64,000 nucleotides of DNA, from the NCBI RefSeq assembly GCF_000452705.1, contig NZ_CP007014.1, positions 5,635,001-5,699,000 of the forward strand. The letters are read 5' to 3'. The stretch is from Pseudomonas syringae CC1557 (GTDB taxonomy: Bacteria; Pseudomonadota; Gammaproteobacteria; Pseudomonadales; Pseudomonadaceae). The notes below the pieces were generated by a model. That model was not told the DNA's origin. It saw only the letters and a program-made list of their open reading frames with translations, and did no database searches. Below, piece after piece: positions 26,867-36,081 of this stretch. The translations under genes and the position numbers were made by a program. Each line of letters begins with the position of its first letter. The first letter of the stretch is position 1.

Positions 26867-27628
26867 TTACTTATCGTCAGCGTCGCGCGGAACATTAGCG
26901 GTTTCGCTCGAGATACCCTGTACTTCTTCCTTCATGCGCTTGAGACCCATGTGCCGCACGTCGGTACCCCGTACCAGATAGATCACCAGCTCGGAGATGT
27001 TGCGGGCGTGATCACCGATGCGCTCCAGCGAGCGTAGCACCCAGATCACGTTCAGCACGCGGGAGATCGAGCGTGGATCTTCCATCATGTAGGTCGCCAG
27101 CTCGCGCAGGGCTGTCTTGTACTCGCGGTCAATGATTTTGTCGTACTGCGCAACCGACAAGGCCAGATCGGCGTCGAAGCGGGCGAACGAGTCCAGCGCA
27201 TCGCGCACCATGTTGCGCACCTGATCGCCGATATGGCGCACTTCGACGTAACCGCGTGGTGCCTCGCCCTCTTCACAGAGCTGAATCGCACGCCGGGCAA
27301 TCTTGGTGGCTTCGTCACCAATGCGCTCCAGATCGATCACCGACTTCGAAATGCTGATGATCAGACGCAGATCGGACGCGGCAGGCTGACGACGAGCCAG
27401 AATGCGCAGGCACTCCTCGTCGATGTTGCGCTCCATCTGGTTGATCCGGTCGTCGACCTCACGCACACGCTGCGCCAGGCCGGAGTCGGCCTCGATCAGT
27501 GCTGTGACCGAATCGTTGACCTGTTTCTCGACCAGACCCCCCATTTCGAGCAAATGGCTGCGAACGTCTTCGAGTTCCGCGTTGAACTGCTGGGATATGT
27601 GATGCGTATGGCTGTCTTTGTGGATCAT
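26867..27628 (-). CDS. phoU: Phosphate signalling protein PhoU
   Basis: A 253-residue all-helical protein with two PhoU repeats. Each repeat has an E/DxxxD metal-binding signature: RVREVDDRINQMERNIDEEC near residues 54-73 and EVRHIGDQVRNMVRDALDSF in the middle, with ERIGDEATKI and ERIGDHARNI as the matching third helices. PhoU couples Pst transporter activity to PhoR so that the regulon stays off when phosphate is plentiful. It is the last gene of the pst operon, followed by a strong terminator. Confidence 0.96.
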   Translation of the reverse strand: MIHKDSHTHHISQQFNAELEDVRSHLLEMGGLVEKQVNDSVTALIEADSGLAQRVREVDDRINQMERNIDEECLRILARRQPAASDLRLIISISKSVIDLERIGDEATKIARRAIQLCEEGEAPRGYVEVRHIGDQVRNMVRDALDSFARFDADLALSVAQYDKIIDREYKTALRELATYMMEDPRSISRVLNVIWVLRSLERIGDHARNISELVIYLVRGTDVRHMGLKRMKEEVQGISSETANVPRDADDK

Positions 27629-27699
27629 GCTGGGTGTCCTTGGAACGTCCGGTTTAATTGCGAAAACGCAGCGGTGGTTCAGGTCTGACGAAGCACGTC

Positions 27700-28533
27700 C
27701 TAGCCGTAACGACCGGTGATGTAGTCTTCAGTCTGTTTTTTTGCCGGGTTGGTGAACAGGGTATCCGTGTCACCGAACTCGACAAGCTTGCCCATGTACA
27801 TAAAAGCAGTGTAATCCGACACCCGAGCCGCCTGCTGCATATTGTGCGTAACGATCACAATGGTGTATTTGGATTTCAGTTCGTAGATCAGTTCTTCGAC
27901 TTTCAGGGTCGAAATCGGATCTAGTGCCGAACAGGGTTCGTCAAGCAGCAGGACTTCCGGCTCCACGGCGATGGTTCGGGCAATCACCAGTCGCTGCTGC
28001 TGACCGCCAGACAAACCCAACGCCGACTCATGCAGCCGGTCCTTGACCTCGTCCCACAGCGCAGCAGCCTTTAAAGCCCACTCGACCGCTTCGTCGAGTA
28101 CGCGTTTTTTGTTGATCCCCTGGATACGCAGCCCGTAGACCACGTTTTCGTAGATCGTCTTGGGGAACGGGTTCGGTTTCTGGAACACCATGCCGACGCG
28201 GCGACGCAATTCAGCGACTTCCTCGCCCTTGGTATAGATGTTGTGCCCGTACAGGTTGATCGCGCCGTCGATACGGCAGCCGTCGACCAGCTCGTTCATC
28301 CGGTTGAAGCAGCGCAGCAATGTCGACTTGCCGCACCCGGACGGGCCGATGAACGAGGTGACCTTCTGCTGCGGAATATTCAGGGCGATATCGAACAGCG
28401 CCTGCTTCTCGCCATAAAACAGATTCAGACCCGGCACTTCGATGGCCACGGTCTCGTCGGCCGGATCCAGGCCATGTTTGTGACGCCTCGGGGCCGACAT
28501 CCTCATACCATGTGTCCGGCTATCGTGCTGCAT
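27700..28533 (-). CDS. pstB: Phosphate ABC transporter ATP-binding protein PstB
   Basis: A 277-residue ABC ATPase: Walker A GPSGCGKS at 63-70, signature [16 protein letters not shown], Walker [15 protein letters not shown] and the H-loop [12 protein letters not shown]. The N-terminal ~28 residues are a basic extension beyond the E. coli protein. It energises PstCA for high-affinity phosphate uptake. It lies between pstA (66 bases upstream) and phoU (71 bases downstream). Confidence 0.96.
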   Translation of the reverse strand: MQHDSRTHGMRMSAPRRHKHGLDPADETVAIEVPGLNLFYGEKQALFDIALNIPQQKVTSFIGPSGCGKSTLLRCFNRMNELVDGCRIDGAINLYGHNIYTKGEEVAELRRRVGMVFQKPNPFPKTIYENVVYGLRIQGINKKRVLDEAVEWALKAAALWDEVKDRLHESALGLSGGQQQRLVIARTIAVEPEVLLLDEPCSALDPISTLKVEELIYELKSKYTIVIVTHNMQQAARVSDYTAFMYMGKLVEFGDTDTLFTNPAKKQTEDYITGRYG

Positions 28534-28599
28534 GGATTGCTCCTGTGCGAACCATTCGTTTCATGTGGCCGCCCTGCTTGTTCAAACGCAAATCCGGAA

Positions 28600-30270
28600 T
28601 CAATTGTCGAGCGCCTTGTACTTTTCCCGCAGGTGATTACGGAGGGTGACCGCCGACAGGTTGAGCAAGGCAATAACCAGCACCAGCAGCAACGCAGTGG
28701 CGTATACCAGCGGACGCGCCGCTTCGACATTGGGGCTCTGAAAGCCCACGTCGTAAATATGAAACCCCAGGTGCATGATCTTCTGATCCAGATGCAGGTA
28801 AGGATAGTTGCCATCCAGCGGCAGCGAAGGCGCCAGTTTGACCACGCCGACCAGCATTAACGGTGCAACTTCACCGGCTGCACGGGCCACCGCCAGAATA
28901 AGGCCGGTCATCATCGCCGGGCTGGCCATCGGCAGCACAATCTTCCACAACGTCTCGGCCTTGGTGGCCCCCAGCGCCAGCGAGCCTTCGCGCAGGGTCA
29001 GCGGAATGCGCGCCAGCCCTTCTTCGGTTGCCACGATCACCACCGGGACCGCGAGCAGCGCCAGTGTCAACGATGCCCAGAGCAAGCCCGGCGTACCAAA
29101 GGTCGGCGCTGGCAGCGCTTCGGGGAAAAACAGACGATCCACCGAGCCGCCCAGCACGTAAACAAAAAACCCGAGGCCAAACACTCCGTACACAATCGCC
29201 GGTACGCCGGCCAGATTATTCACGGCGATACGAATCAACCGGGTCACCGGCCCTTGACGGGCGTACTCACGCAAGTAAACCGCCGCCAGCACGCCAAACG
29301 GCGTCACGATGACCGCCATGATCAGGGTCATCATCACCGTGCCGAAAATCGCCGGGAAGATGCCACCTTCGGTGTTGGCTTCACGTGGATCGTCGCTGAG
29401 AAACTCCCACAGCTTCTGAAAGTAGAAACCCAGCTTGGTGAAGGTGCTCATCGCATTGGGCTGATAAGCGTGCACCACCTTGCCCAGACTGATTTCGATC
29501 TCTTTGCCTTCAGCGTCACGCGCCGTCAGGCTGTCTCGATCAAAGGCCTGATGCAGCCCGCCAAGACGCTCTTCGATAACCTTGTAGCGAGCGTCCAGCT
29601 CGGCACGCTCTGCCGCCATGTCAGCTTGCGCAGCGGCATCGAGCCTGCCGGCCAGCTCCAGCTTGCGTGCCTGTAAACGCAGACGTTCGATGCCGTGGTT
29701 GATAGCCCCGATGTCTTTCTTTTCCAGGCTGTAAAGGTCGTCAGCCAGCGTTTCGACGCGCTTGATACGCGCTTGCAGGGTCGGCCAGGCCGCTTCGCCT
29801 TCGGCCACGATCCTGCCGTTTTCTTTCACATTGACCAGATAACCGTAAAAGTTGCCCCACTCGCGACGCTCCAGCGTCATCAACTCGACGGGGTTGCTTT
29901 GCTCGGTCAGCCACTCGCCAATCACCCAGGTGAAGTCGCTGGGGTTAAGCTCACGGTTGCCGACCTTATACAGCTCGCGAGTCATGAACTCAGGGCCTTG
30001 ATCAGGCACCGGGAAGCCTGCGCCTTTCAGACGCGCACGGGGCACCTGCTCCTGCTCGACCCGTTCGCCGATCAGTACATGGGCCTGCTGATTGGGCACT
30101 GCGTACTGCGCAGACACCAGATCCGCAGGCCAAAAATGCCCTAGACCGCGCACGGCGATGACCGCCAGCAGCCCGATGGTCATGATCACCGCGATGGATA
30201 CGGCGCCCGCACTCATCCAGACGCCTGGCGCGCCGCTTTTCAGCCAGCTTTTGAATGAGTTCCGTTTCAA
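28600..30270 (-). CDS. pstA: Phosphate ABC transporter permease PstA, extended form
   Basis: A 556-residue permease, nearly twice the length of E. coli PstA (296). The first membrane helix is near residues 17-40. About 270 residues of mostly polar, partly coiled-coil sequence follow (for example ARIKRVETLADDLYSLEKKD and LELAGRLDAAAQADMAAERA), predicted to lie outside the membrane. The conserved permease core then runs from about 310 to 550 (FPAIFGTVMMTLIMAVIVTP, EGLARIPLTLREGSLALGAT). That EAA-type loop contacts PstB. The long insert is, as far as I know, typical of Pseudomonas PstA. Confidence 0.93.
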   Translation of the reverse strand: MKRNSFKSWLKSGAPGVWMSAGAVSIAVIMTIGLLAVIAVRGLGHFWPADLVSAQYAVPNQQAHVLIGERVEQEQVPRARLKGAGFPVPDQGPEFMTRELYKVGNRELNPSDFTWVIGEWLTEQSNPVELMTLERREWGNFYGYLVNVKENGRIVAEGEAAWPTLQARIKRVETLADDLYSLEKKDIGAINHGIERLRLQARKLELAGRLDAAAQADMAAERAELDARYKVIEERLGGLHQAFDRDSLTARDAEGKEIEISLGKVVHAYQPNAMSTFTKLGFYFQKLWEFLSDDPREANTEGGIFPAIFGTVMMTLIMAVIVTPFGVLAAVYLREYARQGPVTRLIRIAVNNLAGVPAIVYGVFGLGFFVYVLGGSVDRLFFPEALPAPTFGTPGLLWASLTLALLAVPVVIVATEEGLARIPLTLREGSLALGATKAETLWKIVLPMASPAMMTGLILAVARAAGEVAPLMLVGVVKLAPSLPLDGNYPYLHLDQKIMHLGFHIYDVGFQSPNVEAARPLVYATALLLVLVIALLNLSAVTLRNHLREKYKALDN

Positions 30271-30285
30271 GACCTTCCAGCTTCC

Positions 30286-32571
30286 TTAAAGCGACGAGTA
30301 TTGTTTGCGCAGACGCTGACGAATCAGCTCGGCGAAGGTGTTCATCACGAAGGTGAACATCAGCAGCACCAACGCAGCCAGGAACAGTACCCGATAATGA
30401 CTGCCGCCCACTTCCGACTCAGGCATCTCCACGGCGACGTTAGCCGCCAGCGTGCGCATGCCTTCGAACAGGTTCATGTCCATGATCGGCGTGTTGCCGG
30501 TGGCCATCAGCACAATCATGGTTTCCCCCACCGCCCGTCCCATACCGATCATCAACGCCGAAAAAATGCCCGGGCTGGCGGTCAGGATCACCACCCGCGT
30601 CAGGGTTTGCCACGGCGTCGCACCCAGCGCCAGAGAACCGAGGGTCAGGCTCCGCGGCACGCTGAACACGGCGTCTTCGGCAATCGAATAAATGTTCGGG
30701 ATGACTGCAAAGCCCATCGCAATGCCGACCACCAGCGCGTTGCGTTGATCGTAGGTAATGCCCAGTTCTTCACGAATCCACATGCTCATGTTGCCGCCGA
30801 AGAACCAGCTCTCCAGGTGGGGGCTCATGCTCAACGAGAACCAGCCCACCAACAGCACGACCGGGATCAGAATCGCCCCTTCCCAGCCGTCGGGCACCCG
30901 CAGGCGAATGGTGTCAGGCAGGCGGGTCCAGAAGAACCCTGCCAGCAGAATGCCTATCGGAGTGAGCAGCAACAGGCTGAACACACCGGGTAGATGAGCT
31001 TCCAGGTACGGCGCCAGAAACAGCCCGGCAAAGAAGCCGAGAATCACTGTCGGCATCGCTTCCATCAACTCAATCACCGGCTTGACCTTGCGACGCATCC
31101 CCGGAGCCATGAAATAGGCGGTATAGATCGCCGCCGCAACAGCCAGCGGCGCGGCCAGCAGCATGGCGTAGAACGCAGCTTTCAGGGTGCCGTAGGTTAA
31201 CGGCGCAAGACTCAGCTTGGGCTCGAAATCGGAGTTGGACGCCGTGGACTGCCAGACGTACTTGGGTTCGTCGTAGTTCTCGTACCAGACCTTGCCCCAC
31301 AACGAACTCCAGGACACTTCCGGGTGCGGGTTGTCCAGCGCCAGCGGCAGCAGCTTGCCGCCACTTTCGATCAGAAGCTGATTGGCGCGCGGTGACAACG
31401 CCAGAATGCCGGGGCCGTCGGCGACCTTTTCGACCAGCAAGGTACGGTGAGCGGTGCTGTGAAACACGCCCAGCCTGCCCGTAGTGTCCAGCGCGATAAA
31501 GCCCTTACGACGCTGTTCTGCCTTGATCTGATCGATAGGCGCACTGCCCATTTTGAAATCACGAATGCGCATTAAACGCTGTTCGCCGTCGGTATCCCGA
31601 GCCATGAACCACTGCGCCAGGCCGCCCCTGGAATTGCCAATAATCAGCGAAATGCCACCGACCAATTGAGCGCTGGCAGTGATTTCGGCGTTGCCGTCTT
31701 CCAGCAGTTTGTAGCGACCATTTAGGGAGCGATCACGCAGGCTGAAAACGTCGGCCTGCGCCCGGCCATTGATCACGTACAACCACTGCTGACGCGGATC
31801 AATGTAGATCGCCTTGACCGCAGCGGACGTCTGCGGCAGCTCGATGCGAGTCTGCTCGCGAGTCATCTCGCCGGTCATCAGGTTTTCTTTCTGTTCAATC
31901 GAGACAACATGCAACTGGGTGCCCGTAGAGCCTGCCAGCTTCAGGCTCTCGCCGTCCGAGCTGACGGTCACATGCTCGACCGCTCGACCGTCCTCATCCA
32001 GCACCAACGGTGCTTCGCCGAAAGGCCAGGCGACACTCGGGGTGATGGTTTTCTGATCATTCGGGTAGGTCGTCAGGTAAGAGTGCCTGAACACCAGCAC
32101 CTGGCCGTTGGACAACCCCAGCGCAATCAATGGCGCACCGGGCTGGTCCTTGCCGATAGAGGCGACTGATACGCCCGGCGGAAGTGGCAGGGCGATACGC
32201 TGCAACTCTGCGCCATCCTTGATGTTGAAGAAGATCACTTCGCCCTTGTCGGAAATACGCATCCCGATCAGGTTCTGTTCTTCAATGGTAATCATCAGTG
32301 GCTTGCCGGCATCCTGCATCCAGGCGGCACTCAGCTCAGGTTCGGCGGTCAGGCTTGCGCCTTTGAACAGCGGCGCGACGACATAGGCGAGGTAGAAGAA
32401 GATCAGCGTGATGGCGGCCAGCACGGCAAGGCCGCCCACCGCGACGTACCAGTGAGTCAGCCGATCCTTGAACGCACGAACACGACGCTTGCGCACCATC
32501 GCAGGCGTATTGAAGTCGATACGCTCGGGAGGCGAACTCTGATTCATCGAAGGTTTGACCCATTCATTCAT
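30286..32571 (-). CDS. pstC: Phosphate ABC transporter permease PstC, extended form
   Basis: A 761-residue permease, more than twice the size of E. coli PstC (319). After a cytoplasmic N-terminus and one helix near 42-68 comes a ~380-residue extracytoplasmic region of repeated beta-strand units (for example VSSDGESLKLAGSTGTQLHV and DPRQQWLYVINGRAQADVFS) that looks like a beta-propeller. The permease core starts near 455, with the EAA loop DAVFSVPRSLTLGSLALGAT. The start is taken as the ATG at 32571; the TTG two codons earlier and the ATG at 32547 are alternatives. It lies 15 bases before pstA. The propeller reading is structural inference. Confidence 0.92.
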   Translation of the reverse strand: MNEWVKPSMNQSSPPERIDFNTPAMVRKRRVRAFKDRLTHWYVAVGGLAVLAAITLIFFYLAYVVAPLFKGASLTAEPELSAAWMQDAGKPLMITIEEQNLIGMRISDKGEVIFFNIKDGAELQRIALPLPPGVSVASIGKDQPGAPLIALGLSNGQVLVFRHSYLTTYPNDQKTITPSVAWPFGEAPLVLDEDGRAVEHVTVSSDGESLKLAGSTGTQLHVVSIEQKENLMTGEMTREQTRIELPQTSAAVKAIYIDPRQQWLYVINGRAQADVFSLRDRSLNGRYKLLEDGNAEITASAQLVGGISLIIGNSRGGLAQWFMARDTDGEQRLMRIRDFKMGSAPIDQIKAEQRRKGFIALDTTGRLGVFHSTAHRTLLVEKVADGPGILALSPRANQLLIESGGKLLPLALDNPHPEVSWSSLWGKVWYENYDEPKYVWQSTASNSDFEPKLSLAPLTYGTLKAAFYAMLLAAPLAVAAAIYTAYFMAPGMRRKVKPVIELMEAMPTVILGFFAGLFLAPYLEAHLPGVFSLLLLTPIGILLAGFFWTRLPDTIRLRVPDGWEGAILIPVVLLVGWFSLSMSPHLESWFFGGNMSMWIREELGITYDQRNALVVGIAMGFAVIPNIYSIAEDAVFSVPRSLTLGSLALGATPWQTLTRVVILTASPGIFSALMIGMGRAVGETMIVLMATGNTPIMDMNLFEGMRTLAANVAVEMPESEVGGSHYRVLFLAALVLLMFTFVMNTFAELIRQRLRKQYSSL

Positions 32572-32704
32572 GCGCAAACACCGTAACCGCCTTGTATTAC
32601 AAAAACATTACAACGAGATGACGCAAAAAAGCCCGCTGCCCATGAAAACCGGCGGCGGACTGTTCAAGCTGTGTAAAGGCCAGTCCATTGAGCCTCGCCT
32701 ATCT

Positions 32705-33703
32705 TTATCTGGCCGCTACACCACTGGAGCTCTGCAAGCCAAGGTCTGTCAGGGTTTTCTCCACAACGCGAGCGGGCAGCGGAATGTAACCGTCTTTCAT
32801 AACGACTTCCTGGCCTTGTCTGGACAACACCAGCTTCACGAACTCTGCTTCCAGTGGCGCCAGCGGCTGATTAGGTGCCTTGTTCACGTAGACATACAGG
32901 TAGCGCGACAGCGGATACGTGCCATTCAGGGTGTTGGCTTCGCTGTCTTCGACAAACTCGCCGCCCTCTTTCTTCGCCAGCGGCACAGCCCGCACGTTTG
33001 AAGTCTTGTAGCCGATACCCGAGTAGCCAATGCTGTTAAGCGAATTACTGATGGCGCTGACCACCGAAGCCGAGCCGGGCTGTTCATTGACGTTGGCTTT
33101 GAAGTCGCCTTTGCACAGAGCTTCTTCCTTGAAATAACCGTAAGTGCCCGACACCGAATTACGGCCGAACAGCTGAATCGGCTTGCCCGCCAGATCGCCG
33201 GTCACGCCTACATCACCCCAGGTTGTCGCATCAGCCCTGGCGCCGCACAGCCGGGTCGCGGAGAAGATCGCGTCGACCTGTTGCAAGGTCAGACCCTTGA
33301 TGGGGTTGTCCTTGTGAACGAAGACTGCCAGCGCATCTACGGCCACCGGAATGGCGGTCGGTTTGTAGCCGTGCTTCTGCTCGAAAGCGGACAACTCGCC
33401 GTCTTTCATCTTGCGGCTCATCGGCCCCAGATTGGCGGTCCCTTCGGTCAATGCAGGCGGTGCGGTAGACGACCCGGCCGCCTGAATCTGAATGTTCACG
33501 CCCGGGTATTCTTTCCTGTAGGCCTCGGCCCACAAGGTCATGAGATTGGCCAGGGTATCGGAACCGACACTGGAGAGATTGCCCGACACACCGACGGTCT
33601 TGGTATAGGCCTTGATGGCAGGGTCGACGGCAGCGAACGTATTGGCTGCCGCAACTCCGGCGGCAACCAACGTCAATGCAGTCAGCAAACTCTTGAAGGT
33701 CAT
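32705..33703 (-). CDS. pstS: Periplasmic phosphate-binding protein PstS
   Basis: The ATG at 33703 gives [20 protein letters not shown], a good signal peptide, and 332 residues. Phosphate-site segments of the PstS family are present: [40 protein letters not shown], and [20 protein letters not shown]. It delivers phosphate to PstCAB. The gene is first in pstSCAB-phoU and has a Pho box 66-84 bp upstream of its start. The 133-base gap to pstC may allow differential expression, since PstS is needed in excess. Confidence 0.95.
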   Translation of the reverse strand: MTFKSLLTALTLVAAGVAAANTFAAVDPAIKAYTKTVGVSGNLSSVGSDTLANLMTLWAEAYRKEYPGVNIQIQAAGSSTAPPALTEGTANLGPMSRKMKDGELSAFEQKHGYKPTAIPVAVDALAVFVHKDNPIKGLTLQQVDAIFSATRLCGARADATTWGDVGVTGDLAGKPIQLFGRNSVSGTYGYFKEEALCKGDFKANVNEQPGSASVVSAISNSLNSIGYSGIGYKTSNVRAVPLAKKEGGEFVEDSEANTLNGTYPLSRYLYVYVNKAPNQPLAPLEAEFVKLVLSRQGQEVVMKDGYIPLPARVVEKTLTDLGLQSSSGVAAR

Positions 33704-33736
33704 TCCTTGCGCTCCCGGCAGGGTATGTAGGTGTCC

Positions 33737-33760
33737 ACAAGCCTTCTCGGTCAGGCTTGT
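33737..33760 (-). other. Hairpin in the pstS 5' leader
   Basis: ACAAGCCT/AGGCTTGT form a perfect 8-bp stem with an 8-base loop, extended by GTC/GAC across a one-base bulge. It lies between the Pho box and the pstS start codon, so it is probably transcribed as leader. There is no T-run after it, so a role in mRNA stability is more likely than termination. Confidence 0.5.
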
Positions 33761-33769
33761 GACCACTCT

Positions 33770-33787
33770 ATGAATTGATTATGACAA
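33770..33787 (-). promoter_or_regulatory. Pho box upstream of pstS
   Basis: On the minus strand, TTGTCAT-AATC-AATTCAT matches two 7-bp PhoB half-sites separated by four bases. It lies 66-84 bp upstream of the pstS start. Confidence 0.8.
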
Positions 33788-33795
33788 TAAGATGA

Positions 33796-33829
33796 AAAGG
33801 CCATCACCCCGGAGTGGGTGACAGCCTTT
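33796..33829 (-). terminator. Terminator of the MFS transporter gene
   Basis: An imperfect stem (AAAGGCnATCACCC pairing with GGGTGACnGCCTTT, plus-strand sense) is followed on the minus strand by TTTTC. It lies 39 bases past the MFS gene stop and just before the pstS Pho box, separating the two units. Confidence 0.7.
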
Positions 33830-33868
33830 CAGTGTGTCGATACGTGAGGCGCTTTCAGGCCTTGTCGA

Positions 33869-35158
33869 TCAACGCTTTTTTGCCAGCAGGAACACGCCGA
33901 TTGCCATGCCCAGGCCACACAGAATCGCGACGTACCACGCCGGCCCCATCGGGCTGCTCTTGAGCATGAACGTCACGACCATTGGCGTCAGACCGCCGAA
34001 AATGGCATAGGCCAGGTTGTAGGAAAACGACAACCCGGAAAAGCGCACCACCGGCGGGAAGGCTTTGACCATGACATACGGAACCGCACCGATGGTGCCG
34101 ACGAACAGGCCGGTCAACGCATACAGCGGGAACAGCACCTCGGGATTGCTGCCGAGGATGTGATAGAACGTCCACGAGCTGACCAGCAGGCCGGTGCTGC
34201 CGAGCAGAAACACCCAGCCTGCACCGAAACGATCCGCCAGCGCACCGGCAGCGATGCAACCGATGCTCAGGAACACAATCGCCAGACTGTTGGCTTTCAG
34301 CGCCGTGGCTGCCGGGAAACCATAAATGGTTTGCAGGATGGTCGGTGTCATCAGGATCACGACGATAATGCCCGCCGACAGCAGCCAGGTCATCAGCATC
34401 GACAGTGCAACGGCACCACGATGATCACGCAATACCGCTTTGAGCGGCACCTCTTCGGCCAGGGCCTTGCGCAGCTGCAACTCGGCAAACACCGGAGTCT
34501 CGTGCAGCATACGACGCAGGTACACCGACATCAGGCCGAATACGCCACCCAGCAGGAAAGGAATCCGCCATGCGTAGTCCGACACTTCAACCGAGGTATA
34601 AATACTGTTGATCGCGGTGGCGACCAGCGAGCCCAGTAAGATACCCGCTGTCAGGCCCGCCGTGAGCGTGCCGCAGGCGTAACCGACACGACGTGCAGGC
34701 ACATGCTCGGACACGAACACCCAGGCGCCCGGCACTTCACCGCCGATGGCTGCGCCCTGAATCACCCGCATCAACAGCAGCAGGATGGGGGCCCACATGC
34801 CGATCTGTGCGTAGGTCGGCAGCAGGCCCATGATCAGGGTCGGCACGGCCATCATGAAAATGCTCAGAGTGAACATCTTCTTGCGCCCCAGCAGATCGCC
34901 GAAGTGCGCCATGATAATGCCGCCCAACGGCCTCGCCAGATAACCGGCGGCAAAAATGCCGAAGGTCTGCATCATGCGCAGCCAGTCGGGCATGTCGACC
35001 GGGAAAAACAGCTTGCCGACCACCGCCGCAAAGAACACGAAAATGATGAAGTCGTAAAACTCGAGTGCGCCACCCAGAGCAGACAGCGACAAGGTTTTAT
35101 AATCGCTGCGGGTCAAAGGCCGCGCTGGCTGCGTGGAACTTGGAGGGACAGATGACAT
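33869..35158 (-). CDS. MFS transporter, metabolite:H+ symporter (MHS/ProP-like) family
   Basis: The ATG at 35158 (MSSVPPSSTQPARPLTRSDY) gives 429 residues and twelve expected membrane helices. Family marks are YLARPLGGIIMAHFGDLLGRKK (the MFS loop 2-3 motif) and LPTYAQIGMWAPILLLLMRV with IQGAAIGGEVPGAW in helices 4-5. MHS members import organic acids, betaines, proline or citrate with protons; the substrate here cannot be told. It is separated from pstS by a terminator and, from memory, this neighbour is conserved in Pseudomonas (PA5370 position). Confidence 0.87.
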   Translation of the reverse strand: MSSVPPSSTQPARPLTRSDYKTLSLSALGGALEFYDFIIFVFFAAVVGKLFFPVDMPDWLRMMQTFGIFAAGYLARPLGGIIMAHFGDLLGRKKMFTLSIFMMAVPTLIMGLLPTYAQIGMWAPILLLLMRVIQGAAIGGEVPGAWVFVSEHVPARRVGYACGTLTAGLTAGILLGSLVATAINSIYTSVEVSDYAWRIPFLLGGVFGLMSVYLRRMLHETPVFAELQLRKALAEEVPLKAVLRDHRGAVALSMLMTWLLSAGIIVVILMTPTILQTIYGFPAATALKANSLAIVFLSIGCIAAGALADRFGAGWVFLLGSTGLLVSSWTFYHILGSNPEVLFPLYALTGLFVGTIGAVPYVMVKAFPPVVRFSGLSFSYNLAYAIFGGLTPMVVTFMLKSSPMGPAWYVAILCGLGMAIGVFLLAKKR

Positions 35159-35588
35159 GACAAGGCTTCTCTTTGCTTGTTCTTCGATAAGGGCGAGCGA
35201 CAGCAACGCTGGCTGCTGCGGGGTGGCGTGCAGAAGCGAATGTCCGGGGCAACTGTGCAGATAGGCACCAAAATTGCGTGTACAGGCAGTCTTGTTACCT
35301 GTAGGGGTCCCGCAAGATAGCAAATTGCTTCAAAAAACACATGGCAAGAACTGCACTGACACGAAATGAGAACCCGACGGTCGTTCTATGGGTCAACGCC
35401 CGATATACTCCCGGGTCGTCAGCAGCTGTGGGAAGCTGTGCGAAAACGTCTGAGTCAGCGGGTTTCGCAGAGTTTCCCTTGGGCCCTTTTCAGAGCTGAA
35501 CGCTTAATGTTCATGCTCGTGGTTTTGAATGGCACCTGTTAATCGCGACACACAATAATGAGAGTCATGGGTCAGAGGCACCCTAGGC

Positions 35589-35990
35589 ATGATCGAGCTC
35601 GAACAAGAAGATCCAACTCCGCAAGGCGACCTTGCACTGCAAATCACCGCCCTTCCCCGCGAAACCAATGGCTTCGGCGATATCTTCGGTGGCTGGCTGG
35701 TGTCCCAGATGGACCTGGCCGGTACAGCGATGGCCAGTAAAGTAGCGGGCGGCCGTGTGGCAACCGTTGCGATTGACCGCATGGCGTTTCTGGTGCCGGT
35801 CGCAGTCGGCGAGCAGCTTTCCTTTTATACCCGCACGCTGGAAGTCGGTCGCACGTCGATCAAGATGATGGTCGAAGTGTGGAGCGATGACCCGGTTACC
35901 AGCGAATGGCGCAAGGTGACAGAGGCCGCATTCGTCTTTGTGGCCATCGATTCCAGCGGCCGGACACGCTCGGTTCCCGCGCGACGGTAA
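35589..35990 (+). CDS. Acyl-CoA thioesterase, YciA-like hotdog fold
   Basis: A 133-residue single hotdog domain with PRETNGFGDIFGGWLVSQMD, where the Asn/Asp-Phe-Gly-Gly-W stretch forms the helix and active site, then TVAIDRMAFLVPVAVGEQLS. It hydrolyses acyl-CoAs in the cytosol; YciA relatives prefer short to medium or broad substrates. The C-terminus FVAIDSSGRTRSVP is family-typical. It is preceded by a 430-bp stretch after the MFS start that contains a promoter-like GATATACT but nothing else recognised, and is followed by the mutarotase gene in the same direction. Confidence 0.88.
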   Translation: MIELEQEDPTPQGDLALQITALPRETNGFGDIFGGWLVSQMDLAGTAMASKVAGGRVATVAIDRMAFLVPVAVGEQLSFYTRTLEVGRTSIKMMVEVWSDDPVTSEWRKVTEAAFVFVAIDSSGRTRSVPARR

Positions 35991-36081
35991 ATTGTCGCTC
36001 GGCCATGGATTGGCTGCACGGGTAAACTCACCGAGCGTGAAGCGGTCTATTTTCGTCACGGTCCTTGAGTGAGAACTTTGC

